64,000 nucleotides of DNA from Rhynochetos jubatus (GCA_027574665.1 CM050656.1:16319501-16383500), one strand, 5' to 3'. Shown: positions 22,779 to 35,932, counted from the stretch's first letter. Notes: a model not told the origin generated them from the sequence alone. Made by a program: numbers and translations.

Positions 22779-25700
22779 ACGTGCGCACGGGCAGCTGCTG
22801 CAGCGGGTCCTGCCGTCACCTGCCCAAAACCCTGGGGCTGTGCTTGTGTATGCGCGTTTTCAAACCATTTTTTTGCTTTTCCCGTTTGGTCTTACGCACA
22901 CAGGAGGAAAAATATTGGTTGGAACTGCTGTTTGCTGCTCTGGAAGAGCCATTTCCGACTTTTCCTGAAATGTTACGCATCCTCAAGTGAGGCCCATGAT
23001 GTAATGAGATAAATGCATTAAAGATTCAAAAATGGAGAAACATTTGTCAAAGATTTTTTTTTAAATGTTATCAAAAGAATAAAAATTTTCAAAAATAACC
23101 TCCAGTATTTTATTTTTTTCTTAAGAATAAAGGCCCAACTGAAACTTAATCCAGTAAATAGAGTCTGCAGCATCCTCTTTGTCTGTTTGTCAAGGCGAGG
23201 AGCCAGGTTCACAAGCAGTGCAAAGCACCATGGCATTGGATTTAGGCTGATTCAAGATTGCTGTGGAACTAGCCATAATCTTTTATTGACTTATTCTGGT
23301 TGCAAATGTTTGGGGTTTCTTCTGTTTTATCAATTAACTAACTTTCTTTATCCATACTATTACTTTCTTACATCATACATTCCTCACTACTACATACCTT
23401 CAAAATCAATTTTAGTCTAGCCTTTTCTGCATAATCTCTTGGTTAAAACAGGCGTTCCATGAGAATCTCTGCAGCTACCTTTCTAAGGTAGTTGGAAATA
23501 GATTTCTTCAGTGGGCTTAGTTTAAAATTTTCTTTTTCTTGCTCAGAAAGAACTGGAACAGAGAAAGTTGACAGTGTTAAATGATGTGAGCCAGTTGGTT
23601 GAAAACTTAATTGGAACTTGATCAGCATTATGGGTTTTGTTCTACTTTAACATCTTGCAAGGTAAGCTGATATTTTAATAGAAAGAGATTGTGGGATTGT
23701 TGCAAATACTAGAATGATTGTTAAGGACAGAAAGCCACATGAAAAATCCTTTAGGGAATCCTAGAGAGATGTCAGACTGTTTTCTCATTTCTGGTATAGA
23801 TTTGTAGCTTGGAAGAAATTCTTACTTTTACAGACACGGCATTTTTCATTGGGTTTGATTACAGTTTACATTGTGGGTTTTACTGATATGCAGAAATTAT
23901 CACTTATTTACCACTCAAACCTTTGTTAGGCTTGTCAAAAAAGAAAAAAGCAGACATACAATTTCTGCCCACAAACATGTAATCTCATGGAAATTCACAT
24001 GCTCGTTTGTGTAGGTAAGTGTTTGTAGGAGCAGATCTACATGTTAATGAGAGAAATCCCATGTTAAAGCAGCAGCAGTGGGATCTAAGCCTCTCCCCAT
24101 GTAAGCATTCTTTATGTTTCTCACAGCTTCGAGAAAACTGTGTTACAGGATGTTCAAAGGAGAAGGTTTGATTTTCTTTCCGTTAGTCATTTGGAATGCT
24201 GCCACTGACTGCAGATAAAAGCATTTACAAGGTTTACATGCATTGCATGTTGTCTTTGGCTCAAAACTTGCTTCGGGCCTACAGCAGACCCTGCCTGCTT
24301 TGTTTTAGCTCTATGTCCACATTCCATACCCTAAACCAGGTCTCTTCACCCCAAAGTCCGAAGCGCACTTTTCTGATGAGCAAATTATGTCATACAGTGG
24401 GAAGAGCAGCAAGTCACAAATGACAGTTTACGATGAGAAGAGTGTACCCAGCTGGTACAAACGGTGCCCGTCTCAGCTGGGAAATCACAACCTATGGCAC
24501 AGCCTCACAGCAAAGTCCAGAGCCTGACAGCATAAATGCTTTTCCTCGTCCCTGTTCCTGGGAGGCAGGAGGCACTAATCTCTTCCAGAATGTGCTTTTA
24601 GTTGTTGTTTCCCAGAAGCAGATCAGATTTACTTTTTTTAATGCGATCTGCATTCTGAATCATTCTCAGAGTAGATGGTACTCGCTACCTCCATGATGAA
24701 CGATCAGCACTAACAAAATTCAGTAGGAAACCAAAACAGGGTATTAAATACACAGATGCTTGATTAGGAGCATTACATAGAGTTGGATTTTTAATATTGA
24801 GCTAGTTTAAATATTGAATGTTGATGCACTTGAGACAACAGATGTACCTAGATAGTTACTGTAAATAGAACTAGCAATAAAACTGCCTTTTATGGCATGA
24901 GGATCATCTTAGGAATTTCACAAATAAACAAACATAGGCAAAACAGAAAACCAGATACCAGGAAGAATGCGCTTTCTCAAAATTACATATTTCTATGAGT
25001 TTTCTTCATTTTTTTTTCCTTTTTTCCATCCTGGGTACCTTTATGACTGTAATTGTTATAGAAGAACGATGGGGGCAATCAGATCAATCCTATCTTTCAG
25101 AGGAAAGTTATTTATTTGGGCACAGTTCCTATTTTACCTTCCCTGTTTTTAGCTACATACTCCCTGAATAATTATGGGCACTGAAATGCTGCATATACGT
25201 AATCCATCTCAAAGTTAGTAAATACGATTTCTTCAAATTACACAGAGGATAATTAAATTCTCTAACAAATATTGGTCTTAGAACAACGTCACAAAATAGG
25301 CTTTGAAATTATAACCTATTTCTCCCGTCCGCTCAACCATCAGCTTAAAGAGCTGCGGTAGGATGCACAGTCTGATTTGGCCCAGAAAATTTGAAGTTGC
25401 ATTTCACCTCTGCTGTTGAAACAGGTTTTATCTTCGTGCAACCATTAGTGCTGGGGAACACCAAAAGGACAGAATTTCAAACCACTAGAAGTAACAATCA
25501 TGAAGTTCAAAAGCTTTGAAACAGAACCAGCATGTAGCTGTATGATAGGGCACTTGGCTATTCCACCGGTGTTTTCTTGTGTTTGCAAGACATTCCTCTC
25601 AGGACACATTTACTAAGTAGTTATTGTGCTTTTCTGAACAGGTGCATTTTCTTACTTCCATAAAACTATGTCCAAACATAGTCTGCGCTGTCAAAACCCA

Positions 25701-27189
25701 CCCATTTCCAAGCATCTGACTAGGCAACATTACCAATGAAGAAACAAGGTTCAGCTCAAGTTCTCTCCCTATACTTTATATTCCCTCAGGATTCTTGCCA
25801 CAAGGCTTCTTGGCCCATATATTTTGTTTCGTTTCAAGGAGCAACACCCATGGTTTTTATAATAAGCCGTCTGCTCGGTGTGTTAGCGAAATCCATGCAA
25901 CAGCTTCCCAGCAGCACCAACACCTGCTAACAGGGGATGGTGTTTCAGGCTGATACTGCCAGCCTGTCACAGCTTCTTATCTCCTCTCTCTCTAATCTTC
26001 AGAGTACTGTCTGGGATTATCTCCTGGAAATCAAATGCCCAGCAAGATGGCTTGTTATTTTTTTATATATCAAACACGTGCTTGATTGAGTTCATTACTC
26101 CTGCAAACATCCTTTATTATACAGAACAACATGAATTTACAAGCTGTAGCAGTACGATATTGACATAACGTAACATTTCATGTACAATAACTTTCTATAG
26201 TCCCCATCACTCCAAACACGCTCTGGGTGAAATTCGGTACTGAGGTAAGCAGATACCGTAACACCAAGGGTATCCATAGACTACAGTCAATTACAGTCAA
26301 GCTTAATGGGCCCCTTTGGTTCAGGCATGTTTTTGAACAGCTTTAAGACATGAGCACTTCTATTTTTAACCTCGCAAATTATAATTTCAGAGTGTCTTTA
26401 TCTGTTTATAAACCAAAGCTTAGAGGTTCTTTTTCAAATAATTTCTTAGAGTTCTTGTGGGCTATCTGCCCCTGTTTAAGAAAAATGGGGTTCCAGAACT
26501 TCAGCAATTTGGAGAGGTGGTTTTTTGTTAACCAGTCACCAAGCCAGAAAACAAACAAACAAAATCCACCAAACCCTCTATTATTTCCACTGTATGAAGG
26601 CTGCAAGATCAAATGAGGTATAATTTGAAGGAAAGTGGAAATTTCTATCTGCTGGTCAACTAAGTTAATGTGGACATCCAAGAAGTAGAAGCAATTTTCT
26701 TAAATATTCAAACTGGGGTAAGATCATGCAGTATTACTAAAGGCTACCTGTGCTATTGCTGCGCTGCAGGCCCAAGTAGAGGCATGTGAACTGCTCCTCC
26801 TTTGCAGCTGGGCATAGGAATTAAACCATTATTTAAGCAAATTTAATTCAAACTGGGACGTCACGGCAGAGGGCTGTGATAGAATTGGCAAGATATTTCT
26901 GCAGAGAGAAAGTGGAAGTTATTGTAGTGGGTACAGGGGCTATCCATTTGCATTTATAGAAATACTTAAGTCTAGAATTGTATTAGCCTCTTCTGCAACA
27001 TGTAGTAAATCCAATAAATCTGAGTTTGTGCCATACAGCAACAGGTAATTCAGTATCTATTTAGATGGGACAGGTCTGAATGTAAGAAATACAGAACATA
27101 GGAAGACACTGAGTGGAAGCACTCACTGGATCTGGGCTATGGGCAGCAGTCTGAATCTTCTGCAAACCTTTAAGATCTTGGATTGATAT

Positions 27190-27640
27190 TACAAAGATGC
27201 AACATGCCAGGAGGCAGCAAGAGCAGGGCTGCTTGCTAAGACAACATCAGTCAAGAGAGATCCCACAACCCCAGGCACCAGCCCCACAGTACCCCAGCAA
27301 GGTAAGCAAGACAGACCTGGAGGTGGTGGGCAGACCCCACCAAGAGCCCATATCATAAGGCAATACCATGGTGATGAGGGCAGGTCCAAGGTCAGGCCAG
27401 GAGGCCAGTCCATAGGCAAGGATAAGGTCTAGCAATTACCAGGCAGATCCATAACGATGATGCAGGACTAACATCAAGCTGGGAAGCCATCCCATGGGCT
27501 AGGGAACCAACAGGGTCCATGGCCAGGCTGTGACAGTGCAGGAGATCAACACTCCTCTAGTACCTGTAACTGAGGGCTCAGGGCTGAACTTATAGCTCCA
27601 CAGCCCACAGGTGTGGGGGAGGCTCCAGCTGAAGCTGGAC
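27190..27640. repeat. Probable old interspersed repeat, unclassified (LTR-like)
   Basis: A 450-base segment of higher G+C stands out from its flanks. It shows recurring GGTCCA/GGTCAGG/CCAGG words (for example near 27384-27410) and ends with a CTGAGGGCTCAGGGCTGAACTT-like tract followed by a TTATAGCTCC box and AGCCCACAGGTGTGGGG. The general arrangement resembles avian retroviral LTRs, but I cannot name a family, find ends or see a target duplication. Open frames in it look incidental. Confidence 0.35.
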
Positions 27641-30600
27641 AGGGCCATTAAGGTTTATTAGTGTCTTCAGTGCCCTGATAAAACAGGATTTAGACAAACT
27701 TGGAATTTGAGCAACTTTCCTTTGAAATTCTGTAATACAGGTTGTAGGATTTGTCATTTTGTGTTATCTTTCACAAGGAGCTTGTGCACTGTATATCCCA
27801 TATTAACTCAGTAAATATTTGTCTGGATAGCTATGTGAGACTGTAAAAGGAACATCCCTGTTCAGCAGCAGAGTTTTGTTTACCTAACCCTTTCAATCAA
27901 ATCTTGCTTGCTGTTTATTTACAACAGGAATTTCTGGTTCTAAAAAATATAAACAATACAGGGGTTAGCTCACAGGAGAACTAAAATACCCAAACATAGG
28001 TAATATTTTCCACAAGCTGAATGGCTATTTGCTCTTGTCCTATCATTTTTTTGAGATTGAAAAATCTGTCTTTATTGTGTAGCATTCACCAAGGGGAACT
28101 ATTAATAGAGATTATAAATACACTGATATGTGTGGAGTGAGTACTTGTAGAATAGCACACTATGAAATGATCTCACGGAGTTTATATGTATTTCCATGCA
28201 AAAAATAGCTCATGTCTTGAAAGCTGTTTTATTGCTCTTTAAGGTAAGGAGTAGGATGCAAACGTAGAAAGGATGGCCTGATAATAACCTTCATTTCTTT
28301 AAACCACCGTGCTTCTGTTTAAAAATAAGAGAGTACTTCAGCTGATGATCCAGACCAGACAGTGGCGGATTCTGGGTTTGCTGCTCTCCAAGTCCCATCC
28401 AACCCCTATGTTGGACTAAAAGCCTATTGCAACAAAGTTGGTAAAGAGAAATAAGTCAGTATAACTTCCCATTTTATAAAAAAGTGCACTGGAATCAGCA
28501 GGTCCATGAAGATTTGACAAGATTTTACCATTCAAAGTTCCAGCCACAGTTATACAAGATTTAAATTCACATTCAATGTAATTGTTCTGCATTTTTCCCT
28601 GTTCTCAGTTACGTATTCTGGTTACTTTGCTCTCATTTGAACAACTATATAAGACTAAAGATTATATGAATTTAGATTGCATAAACAAGAATTGCTTTAA
28701 ATTCCTTCTCTCTCATAAAAATGAATGGAAGAGTGATATTTACAGGATTGAACCAGAAGTTCCAAATAACTTAATATTCATTTGTGAGATTGGATTAATG
28801 TAATAAAGTTACTCCTTCAGACTTTTTTCATCATTTAAGCATAAAACCACAGGTTTTATACATGAAACAATATGACATTGTGCCATGAGTTTTTCACAGC
28901 TAAAGTTTAAGAGGTGTGCTTTGATACAGAGTACAAAGTTATAGAGCTACAGTGTTAACAAGAACTAAATGGAGATTTTAATATTACAGACATAAAAGGG
29001 AGGTCAAAGTTAACTTGTTGTTCATGTATGATCAAGTTCACCTGTCTATATATTGCCCACACATAGCAATTATTTTATAGACAGCAATGAAAGGGAGGGA
29101 AATGTAGGAAGACTATCACACTTTAAATCAAGAAAAGTAGTACTGTAATAACATATATAGCAGCAACAGTAATAATTTTCTGAAGCAACTCATTGTAATG
29201 CAACACTGCTGGGAAAGGAGGCAAACTAGACAAACTTATAATCTCATGTCTAAAACACCTGAAAAAAAAAAAAAATTGAGTTCTGAAATGTCAGGGACAG
29301 AACCACCAGATTGCTGGTTCTGAAATTCTTCAGGATTCTGCATAAGAAAGACCCTGCTGTTTCATATCCGTAAGAACAAGCTTTGAAATATTTATCATCT
29401 AGCTAACATTTAACCCCTCTATTTATCATGTCTAATAGAAAACTCAGGTTGCAACGGGTAACATTTTCACTCTTAGTTGAATTTCCCCAGTAATTTTCAA
29501 TTAGCTTTCTAATAGGCTTTTCACCTTTCTAAAGCTATCACCTCAAAAAGCACAGTGAAAACACACAATCAAGATAAAATTATAAGCAGAGTTGTCACTT
29601 TTGTACACTCAAAGTCTTCTTTCTCACATTCTTCTTTCATTATATATAAATATTTAATCAGCAGATATTTATGTCACAACAGAAAGCAATATAGAAAACA
29701 AGAAAAAAAGCTGCTGCCAGAAAACATGTTCATTTTTTCCATATATCGCAAATTAAAACAGACCATAAAAGCTTGAAGGATTTGAAAAGCAATATGCTAA
29801 ATAAGCCTCTGCAAAAGCATGTCTCCTCATAGAGGTACAGATATTCAGGATCTGTCCATCCCAAAAAGAGCTAGTTTTTCCTCAAGGTCCACATGAAGAC
29901 CACATGTTGTTCCACTGATGTTCGCAGAGGTTGTCCTAAGCAGCAGATAAACCAGAGAGGTTTAAAGGGCAGTGTCCTGTCTGTGCTATAGTCTTCAAAA
30001 TCACAAAACAGAAACAAGCATTGCAGAGCACCCTGCCTATGGGGAGGAGAATCTTTCAAATCCTTTACAACTACTTTTTTGTAGCAAACAAAAGAGTGCT
30101 ACAATTATACTTTACACAGACACAATGATTTTTGGGTTTGGTTCAGACTATGGATTGTAATTTTTGCAAATATAATAGCTAGTATTAACATAATTAACAT
30201 TTCCTTATGATCTCATGTAATGTTTATATCCAAGATGCAATAGTGACGACATTATTGAATGATTATGATTCATTATTTCAATTATGGTAGAAAACAGAGA
30301 CCCCATTCAAAATTAGACTCTCATGGTGACACAGCTGTCCAAACATATATTAAACAACTGTGTCCAGACCAGAAGTCTGCAAATTTTTCCTCTCAGAGAC
30401 ATCAGGGAGTGCGTAGAGATCTCTACACACAGAGTGGACGCACAGACAGGGATGAACTTGGACCACGCATGTATTGCTGAGATTGTAACAAAATCACAGG
30501 TTCTAGTCATAAGCAACACTTTTTTTCTCCAAATGAAATAAGTTCCCTACTATTTTCTTTTCAAAGACCATATTGCATATTTTGCTGTTGAATGAGGCAA

Positions 30601-30713
30601 GTTCTACAAGTCCTCTTCAGTAATGATTTTATGTTTTCCTTTCTCTACACATGTATGTGCTCCAACTCCCCAGGTTTTGTTTTCCTCTCTCATGACCATT
30701 TTCAAAACCTCTT

Positions 30714-30951
30714 TCCTCTCCTCTCCTCTCCTCTCCTCTCCTCTCCTCTCCTCTCCTCTCCTCTCCTCTCCTCTCCTCTCCTCTCCTCTCCTCTCCTCTC
30801 CTCTCCTCTCCCCTCCTCTCCTCTCCCCTCCTCTCCTCTCCTCTCCTCTCCTCTCCTCTCCTCTCCTCTCCTCTCCTCTCCTCTCCTCTCCTCTCCTCTC
30901 CTCTCCTCTCCTCTCCTCTCCTCTCCTCTCCTCTCCTCTCCTCTCCTCTCC
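30714..30951. repeat. CTCTC pentanucleotide satellite, about 47 units
   Basis: About 237 bases of uninterrupted five-base CTCTC units. Only two variant units (CCCTC, at 30811-30815 and 30826-30830) differ, and they are 15 bases apart. The minus strand is pure purine (GAGAG). All six frames are stop-free, which explains the repetitive SPLLS-like and GEERR-like open frames of 137-171 codons seen across it; these are not genes. The flanks stay pyrimidine-rich to about 31075. Confidence 0.97.
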
Positions 30952-32146
30952 CCTTCTGTGTTTTCCTTTCCCAGTTGCCATGCTCTCCTCTCCCTGGCAG
31001 GGTGAAGCTGCCCTCCCCGAGGAGTTCTGCTGTTCTCCCTGTACCTCCTCCAGCCTTTCTCCTGTCTCCTCCCTTGAAATCCCAGCTGACGTGGGACTGC
31101 TGCACTCCAACATCACTGTAACTTTCAGAAGCCTCTGACTTCATCTGACTGTCTCACCCTGAGACATATGGATAAAAAAGCACTGTGTAAAGTATAAATA
31201 TTGGTATTGACTGTATTATGAATATTTGCATGTTAAAGGATCATTACACAAACCATTCAGCTCCCCTTTCAAACAGGTAGCAGACAGAAAAGACATATCC
31301 CTCCCCTTTCTTCCATAGGGAAGGTGCTGTTAACTGCAGGAGAGCAATGTAACCTGCCTTTATCATTCCTGAGAAATTACAGGAATAATTGTTTACCCAG
31401 GAGAACCGCTTCTAACATGTCTTCTGTGCCCATTCAGCATACCATCCTATGCTAACCTTGAGGGAATGGATATGGCTAATTATAGTCTCGTCTCTGCAAT
31501 AAATTGATGGGCTGTTACAGCAGAAACTAAAGAGACCATGTAAGCTAAGTATTTTCTTTTAAGATCATTTGTAAGAACTAGCAGCTGCAAAAATAGAAAA
31601 AAACAACCCAGGCCCGATGTTGCAGGTAATATCCTGATGGCACTGAATGGCAAAACCTCATTTGAGTATGAAGAAGGCAAGATTTCACTCCAGACTTCAC
31701 AAAAATATTTCCTCCTCAGCAACGGCTTTTATGTCCTTCGCCCCTGTGTGTGTGTGCTCAGGGGATCAGAAAACTCAGCTGTGGTTTGTCTTTTCTGTAA
31801 TGACCTGTACGCCCCAGCTGATTTAGACGTGCCTGAATCCTTATGTTCATCCCTATTAGTGAAAATAAGATCTAATGTCCCAGTTATTTGGATGAGGCAA
31901 GGGATGTTGAACACCATCAAAGTGTGCTGTTGAATTTCATTAGCTTTGGGAACCCTTACAAAATAATGATTCTGGTAGTAAATTTGCAGTACAGTGAAGG
32001 GAAAGAGCAAGTAAACAGAACAGAGTGGGAGAGGGGACGAAGGGAGGCCAAAGCGGATAGAAAAGGGGGGGAAAGCAAAGTGCAGGACTAAAGTCATATT
32101 AAGTCTTTGGGGTACAGAAAAGGACATTTCTTGGAGAGGAATGGAT

Positions 32147-32178
32147 GGGGGGGGGGGGGGGGGGGGGGGTGGGGGGGG
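32147..32178 (+). repeat. Long G homopolymer (23 G, T, 8 G)
   Basis: Twenty-three consecutive G at 32147-32169, one T, then eight G, followed by GTT-rich DNA and a T run (about 32198-32208). It should form quadruplexes readily. The exact length in the genome may differ from this assembly because such runs are difficult to sequence. Confidence 0.9.
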
Positions 32179-32970
32179 TGTTGGTTGTTGTTTGGTTTTT
32201 TTTTTTAGCAATATAAAGAAGTAAAGCTAGGAGGAACAAAATACCATGTTTAAATCAGGGATAATTTGTATTGTCATAAAAATAAAGTAGGCAGAATGGA
32301 AGATTTCTGATGAGATAAATCAAAGGACAAAAAAGCAGGTGTTTTAAGTGACCTACACATAAAATCCCATCAGCTCTGTGTTTAAATGTTGCACCTGGAC
32401 ATAACAAATAAGTGCAGGTGTTATCCCTAACATGGTTAGACTTCTATAGATCTGCTGTTAAAGACCTTGATGGATTGTCTTTACCAGAAATTATTTTAAA
32501 GGAATTACAGCATTGGAAATGAGAAATGCTTGAGGGTAATCTTTATATGTAGACATTTATTGGTTAACATATTACTTGGGAATGGATCTGCCCTTTGCAC
32601 AAAATGTAATGAATGCAGTTCTTTCATGTAAAGGTGATGATTAAAATGGTATTACCTAATACCAATTAAAAAGCCCTGTCTTTCGCATTCCTGTGAAAAA
32701 AATGTATTTCACATGGTTACCATCTTTTAAGATGGATTAAAATAATAAAAGTTTCACTGGAAGCACTGTATTTATTTCAGCTATTATTAGAAAAACAGCT
32801 CAACATTTCCAATGTGAAACTGAGTTTAAAGAAAATCTGGCTTGGACTAGATGCAAGTAGAAGTCAAAGTTCTCTGTTTCATGAGATAAAATAATACTTG
32901 AAAACATTCAATTTCTCTCCCTTGCTGGATCAGTCATGCATCTATCAAATATACAGAACATCTACTAATA

Positions 32971-33339
32971 TCAAAGCGCATTCTGCCAATGGCTTCTCAG
33001 ATTCTGGACTTGAGAGGGAAAAGCTTTTACATTGACATTTGCCATACAACCACTTGAAATAGTCACTTCTTCTTTGTGTTGCTGAGGATTAATATGTTCT
33101 TCTTGGCTAGCACCATAGATATTTCTCCTTCTAGCATTGCCAGTCAAACACAAACCAAAAATAGAACTACAAATATTAAATAAACTTTCTAAGTCTGCTT
33201 CTTGGCTCCTTTTTTTCAGATGCAAAGTCACTTGTACTGCTTGTTTCTTGCATGGATTTTTTTCAATAGATTCACACCTGTGAATATGATATGATAATTT
33301 TTTTTTGCTTACTATTTCTCCTAATGAAAGGTTACTGGT
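32971..33339 (-). other. Unexplained open frame, possible exon or gene remnant
   Basis: A stop-to-stop minus-strand frame of 122 codons ends TGA at 32973-32971. There is no early ATG (the only internal ATG is far downstream, in GCMANVNVKAF). A CTAAAAGAATGTTTAG tract directly before the first codon could serve as a splice acceptor. The composition is balanced and protein-like, with segments such as GEIVSKKKLSYHIHRCESIE, LKKRSQEADLESLFNICSS and EEHINPQQHKEEVTISSG. I do not recognise a family. A frame of this length can occur by chance a few times in a window of this size. Confidence 0.25.
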
Positions 33340-33355
33340 CTAAACATTCTTTTAG

Positions 33356-33709
33356 AAGTTTAGCTTTCTGACTGATAAGTGTGAAGAAAGGCATCAAGCA
33401 CACATATGATTAAAGAACATCTACCGTAACCCTCTGAGCCTGGAACAACTTCTCATTCATGGCACTAGCAATGAAAAGAAATCAAAGAAAGACACTGAGA
33501 AGAAATTGGAGCATGTAAAGGTTCAAACTCTGGAAATACCAGAAACTACTGGAAAAGAAGGCAGGAACATTCAGTGTACATCTGGAAGCCAGGAGGAGGC
33601 TTTCCTTCTGAAAACAGCAAGTGTTGATGCATTTGACATATTTAACAGTTTTCAGCAATCAAAGCAAAGGAGGATATTCATGAAGTTGTTACAAAGAATT
33701 GAGGAATAA
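33356..33709 (+). other. Unexplained plus-strand open frame with one internal TGA
   Basis: A plus-strand frame starts after a CATTCTTTTAG acceptor-like tract and ends with TAA at 33707-33709. It is interrupted once, by TGA at 33407-33409; the uninterrupted part from 33410 is 99 codons. Segments include NPLSLEQLLIHGTSNEKK, EGRNIQCTSGSQEEAFLL and DAFDIFNSFQQSKQRRIFM. Codon use looks coding-like (varied, few rare CpG codons). It begins only 17 bases from the start of the opposite-strand frame at 33339. I recognise no family; it could be a decayed terminal exon, part of a retrocopy or chance. Confidence 0.25.
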
Positions 33710-35932
33710 TGCATTCTTTTAAAAAATGAAGCATATGAAAGTTATATGCTTTGAACCTGAAGGTTTTAAAGTATTTTGTAGTTATAATTCTGGGGAGAAA
33801 ATTTTATCTGTTACAGGTGTTATGATAAAGCATGAAATTAGCCTGCTTTAGGGTAAGATCTAATGAAGATTTGTAGATTAGAAAAAAAACCCCAACTTTC
33901 AATTTTAAAAAGCCACTGGTTTTCAACAGACAGCAGAGCAAATAATGTAGAAATAGACTCCTGGGAGAACCAGGCTCCAGATGAGGAAGTTTAGAATCTT
34001 CCAAGAAACCAGTACTTGAGTAAATGTTGGACTGGACAGTGTTCTGACACCTTAGATATGACCAAGAGCTTAAAATAGCATAAGACAAAGATATTAGAGG
34101 CAGAAAAGCATGCAGAAATTACAATTCTAAGCAAGGAATGAAACCACAAATAAAACAGAGGGGGAGAAGCTGAACATCAAATGAAAGCTTGTATGAATTG
34201 GACTGCGAGCGCCAGGGGTCTGAACCAGGAACAAACTGCACGTTGCTGACATTTCTGTCTTGGACGACTGTTTTCTTAAGAACAAATGACACTTACAGAA
34301 AAAGATGGTGTGTGCAGAAGAAATAATCACCAAGAGAGCAAATGGGACATATTACCTTCAATTAGTCATATGTGCACAACTCCTGGTATTTCTAGGAACT
34401 GTGCTCTAACCCTAAGAGAAAATCAACAGGTTGTAGAAAGATAAATGGGTAAAATTCCAGGTTTAGGAAAGCGTTTTAGTTTCTGTTTAAAAAAATGTAC
34501 TTTTGGATATAAATAATAAACCAGGAAAAACATCTTAGGCTGTGTTTCTATTTTTAGATGGAACTACTGAAGATATTACAGCTGAAGAGCTGATTACACA
34601 TTATAAAGCTTTTTAGCTAGACTTCTTATGTGACAGTGGGACACAATTTACAGAACATGCATTTGAGCAGAATACAGTGAAGCTTAGATTTAGGTATTTG
34701 ACTACTAGTCCTCATTATTATTAATTTATTGGGTGCAGAATACGTACAAAAGCCTGGTTAACTCTTTATGTGTACTCTCAGAATTAAAGTGACCTTCATT
34801 TAACATAGCCTATTTCACTTCCAAAGTGAGTTAGGCTAAATTGAATTAAGGTCATTTTTAATTCTGAAGAAAAACACATACTGAGGAATTTAATATAGCT
34901 TAGTCTATTTTAAATTAACAACAGTAACTAACTTGGAGATCTCTATAGAAAAGACCTAAAAAAAAGAAATTAAACCACACCACTATTTTTGGTTTTTATC
35001 TTCTTTATCCCATAGTGCATAAGTGATTCAGAGTCTCAATATACAGTAATAACAAACAAACATCAGTATAATATTGATCACCTCTCAATTTCGGTAAGCA
35101 TGCAGATAATGAAGTCAACTACCCTGAAGGTGTTTCACTATACAGTTTGTTAAAGACCTATGCACTTCAATAACTTTGACTACACAAGTAGTATTTCTAT
35201 TCAAATCTGTGTGATTAGACCAGAATCTAATTTCAGACATCTACACCATCAATTTTGATTTAAGTTTCATTCCTTCTAAAGTTCATGTGCAGCAAATACA
35301 TTGCTGAACTACTAAAAATACAAGAACAAAATGTGCAATTAAATTTGGGGGGAGAGGAGGTGTCTCTTCTTGATTTTTGTATACAATCAACTATTCAGAA
35401 GTGTAGCAAATGAAGAGAATATAAAATATCTTGCTTTTCTTAGGCTGAGCAAATTATCATGGATTAAAAAAAAATTGGAACACCTGTGTAGGAAAGCAAA
35501 GAACTACTCTCAGTGTGGATAAGGAAACTTTTAAAATTAACCTGATGGAAGCCAGATACCCGCAAAAGGATCACAAAGTCAGTTACAGAGTCAGGTCAGT
35601 AAGAATTTTCAACAGTAATTAGTAATTTCTTCTGAATCACAAATTTTGCAGGCAGTATCTTCTACAAATATGGAATAACCTGCAGAACAATTATAAGCAA
35701 CTGAAAAAAGTGCTGCTTGGCTGATAGCAAGGGACTACACCCCCTCTCCCAAATGATCATAGGAGATAAAGGCCAAGAACTGAGCAGCTGGACTCGCCCA
35801 TTAAGGAAGTCTGTAGTTTATCTCTGCAAAAAAACATGTCTACTCAGCATTGATCGCAACACAGCACTCATCACCTCCTGTGAATGGTTATACAGCCACT
35901 GTCTATAGAAAATTTAGCAAATGCTATCTTGT

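Larger units (their letters stand above)
21190..22830 (-). promoter_or_regulatory. CpG island, likely TTLL7 promoter and first exon region
   Basis: About 1.6 kb of strongly G+C- and CpG-rich DNA lies in an AT-rich neighbourhood. TTLL7 needs a 5' non-coding exon upstream of the acceptor at 1876, and this is the first island met in that direction. It also sits between TTLL7 and the divergent PRKACB. Minus-strand donors inside it are CCG|GTAAGG (exon end 22463), CAG|GTAACG (21744) and CAG|GTGACG (about 22818). The pyrimidine-rich strip at 21212-21250 (CCCTTCCCTTCC type) lies at the downstream edge. All long open frames here, on either strand, are expected from the lack of stop codons in GC-rich DNA. 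Assignment to TTLL7 is inference from position; transcription start sites cannot be read from sequence. Confidence 0.7.

Noticed and set aside
22035-23012. 325-codon plus-strand open frame across the first CpG island
   Set aside because: It runs through the 62-bp repeats in all three frames in turn and has no recognisable domain; stop codons are scarce in such DNA.
28340-28440. Possible CR1 tail (GTCCCATCCAACCCCTATG)
   Set aside because: The match to the CR1 3' end is too short and lacks terminal 8-base repeats.
30592-31144. Repetitive open frames of 137-171 codons on both strands
   Set aside because: They are translations of the CTCTC satellite, which is stop-free in all six frames.
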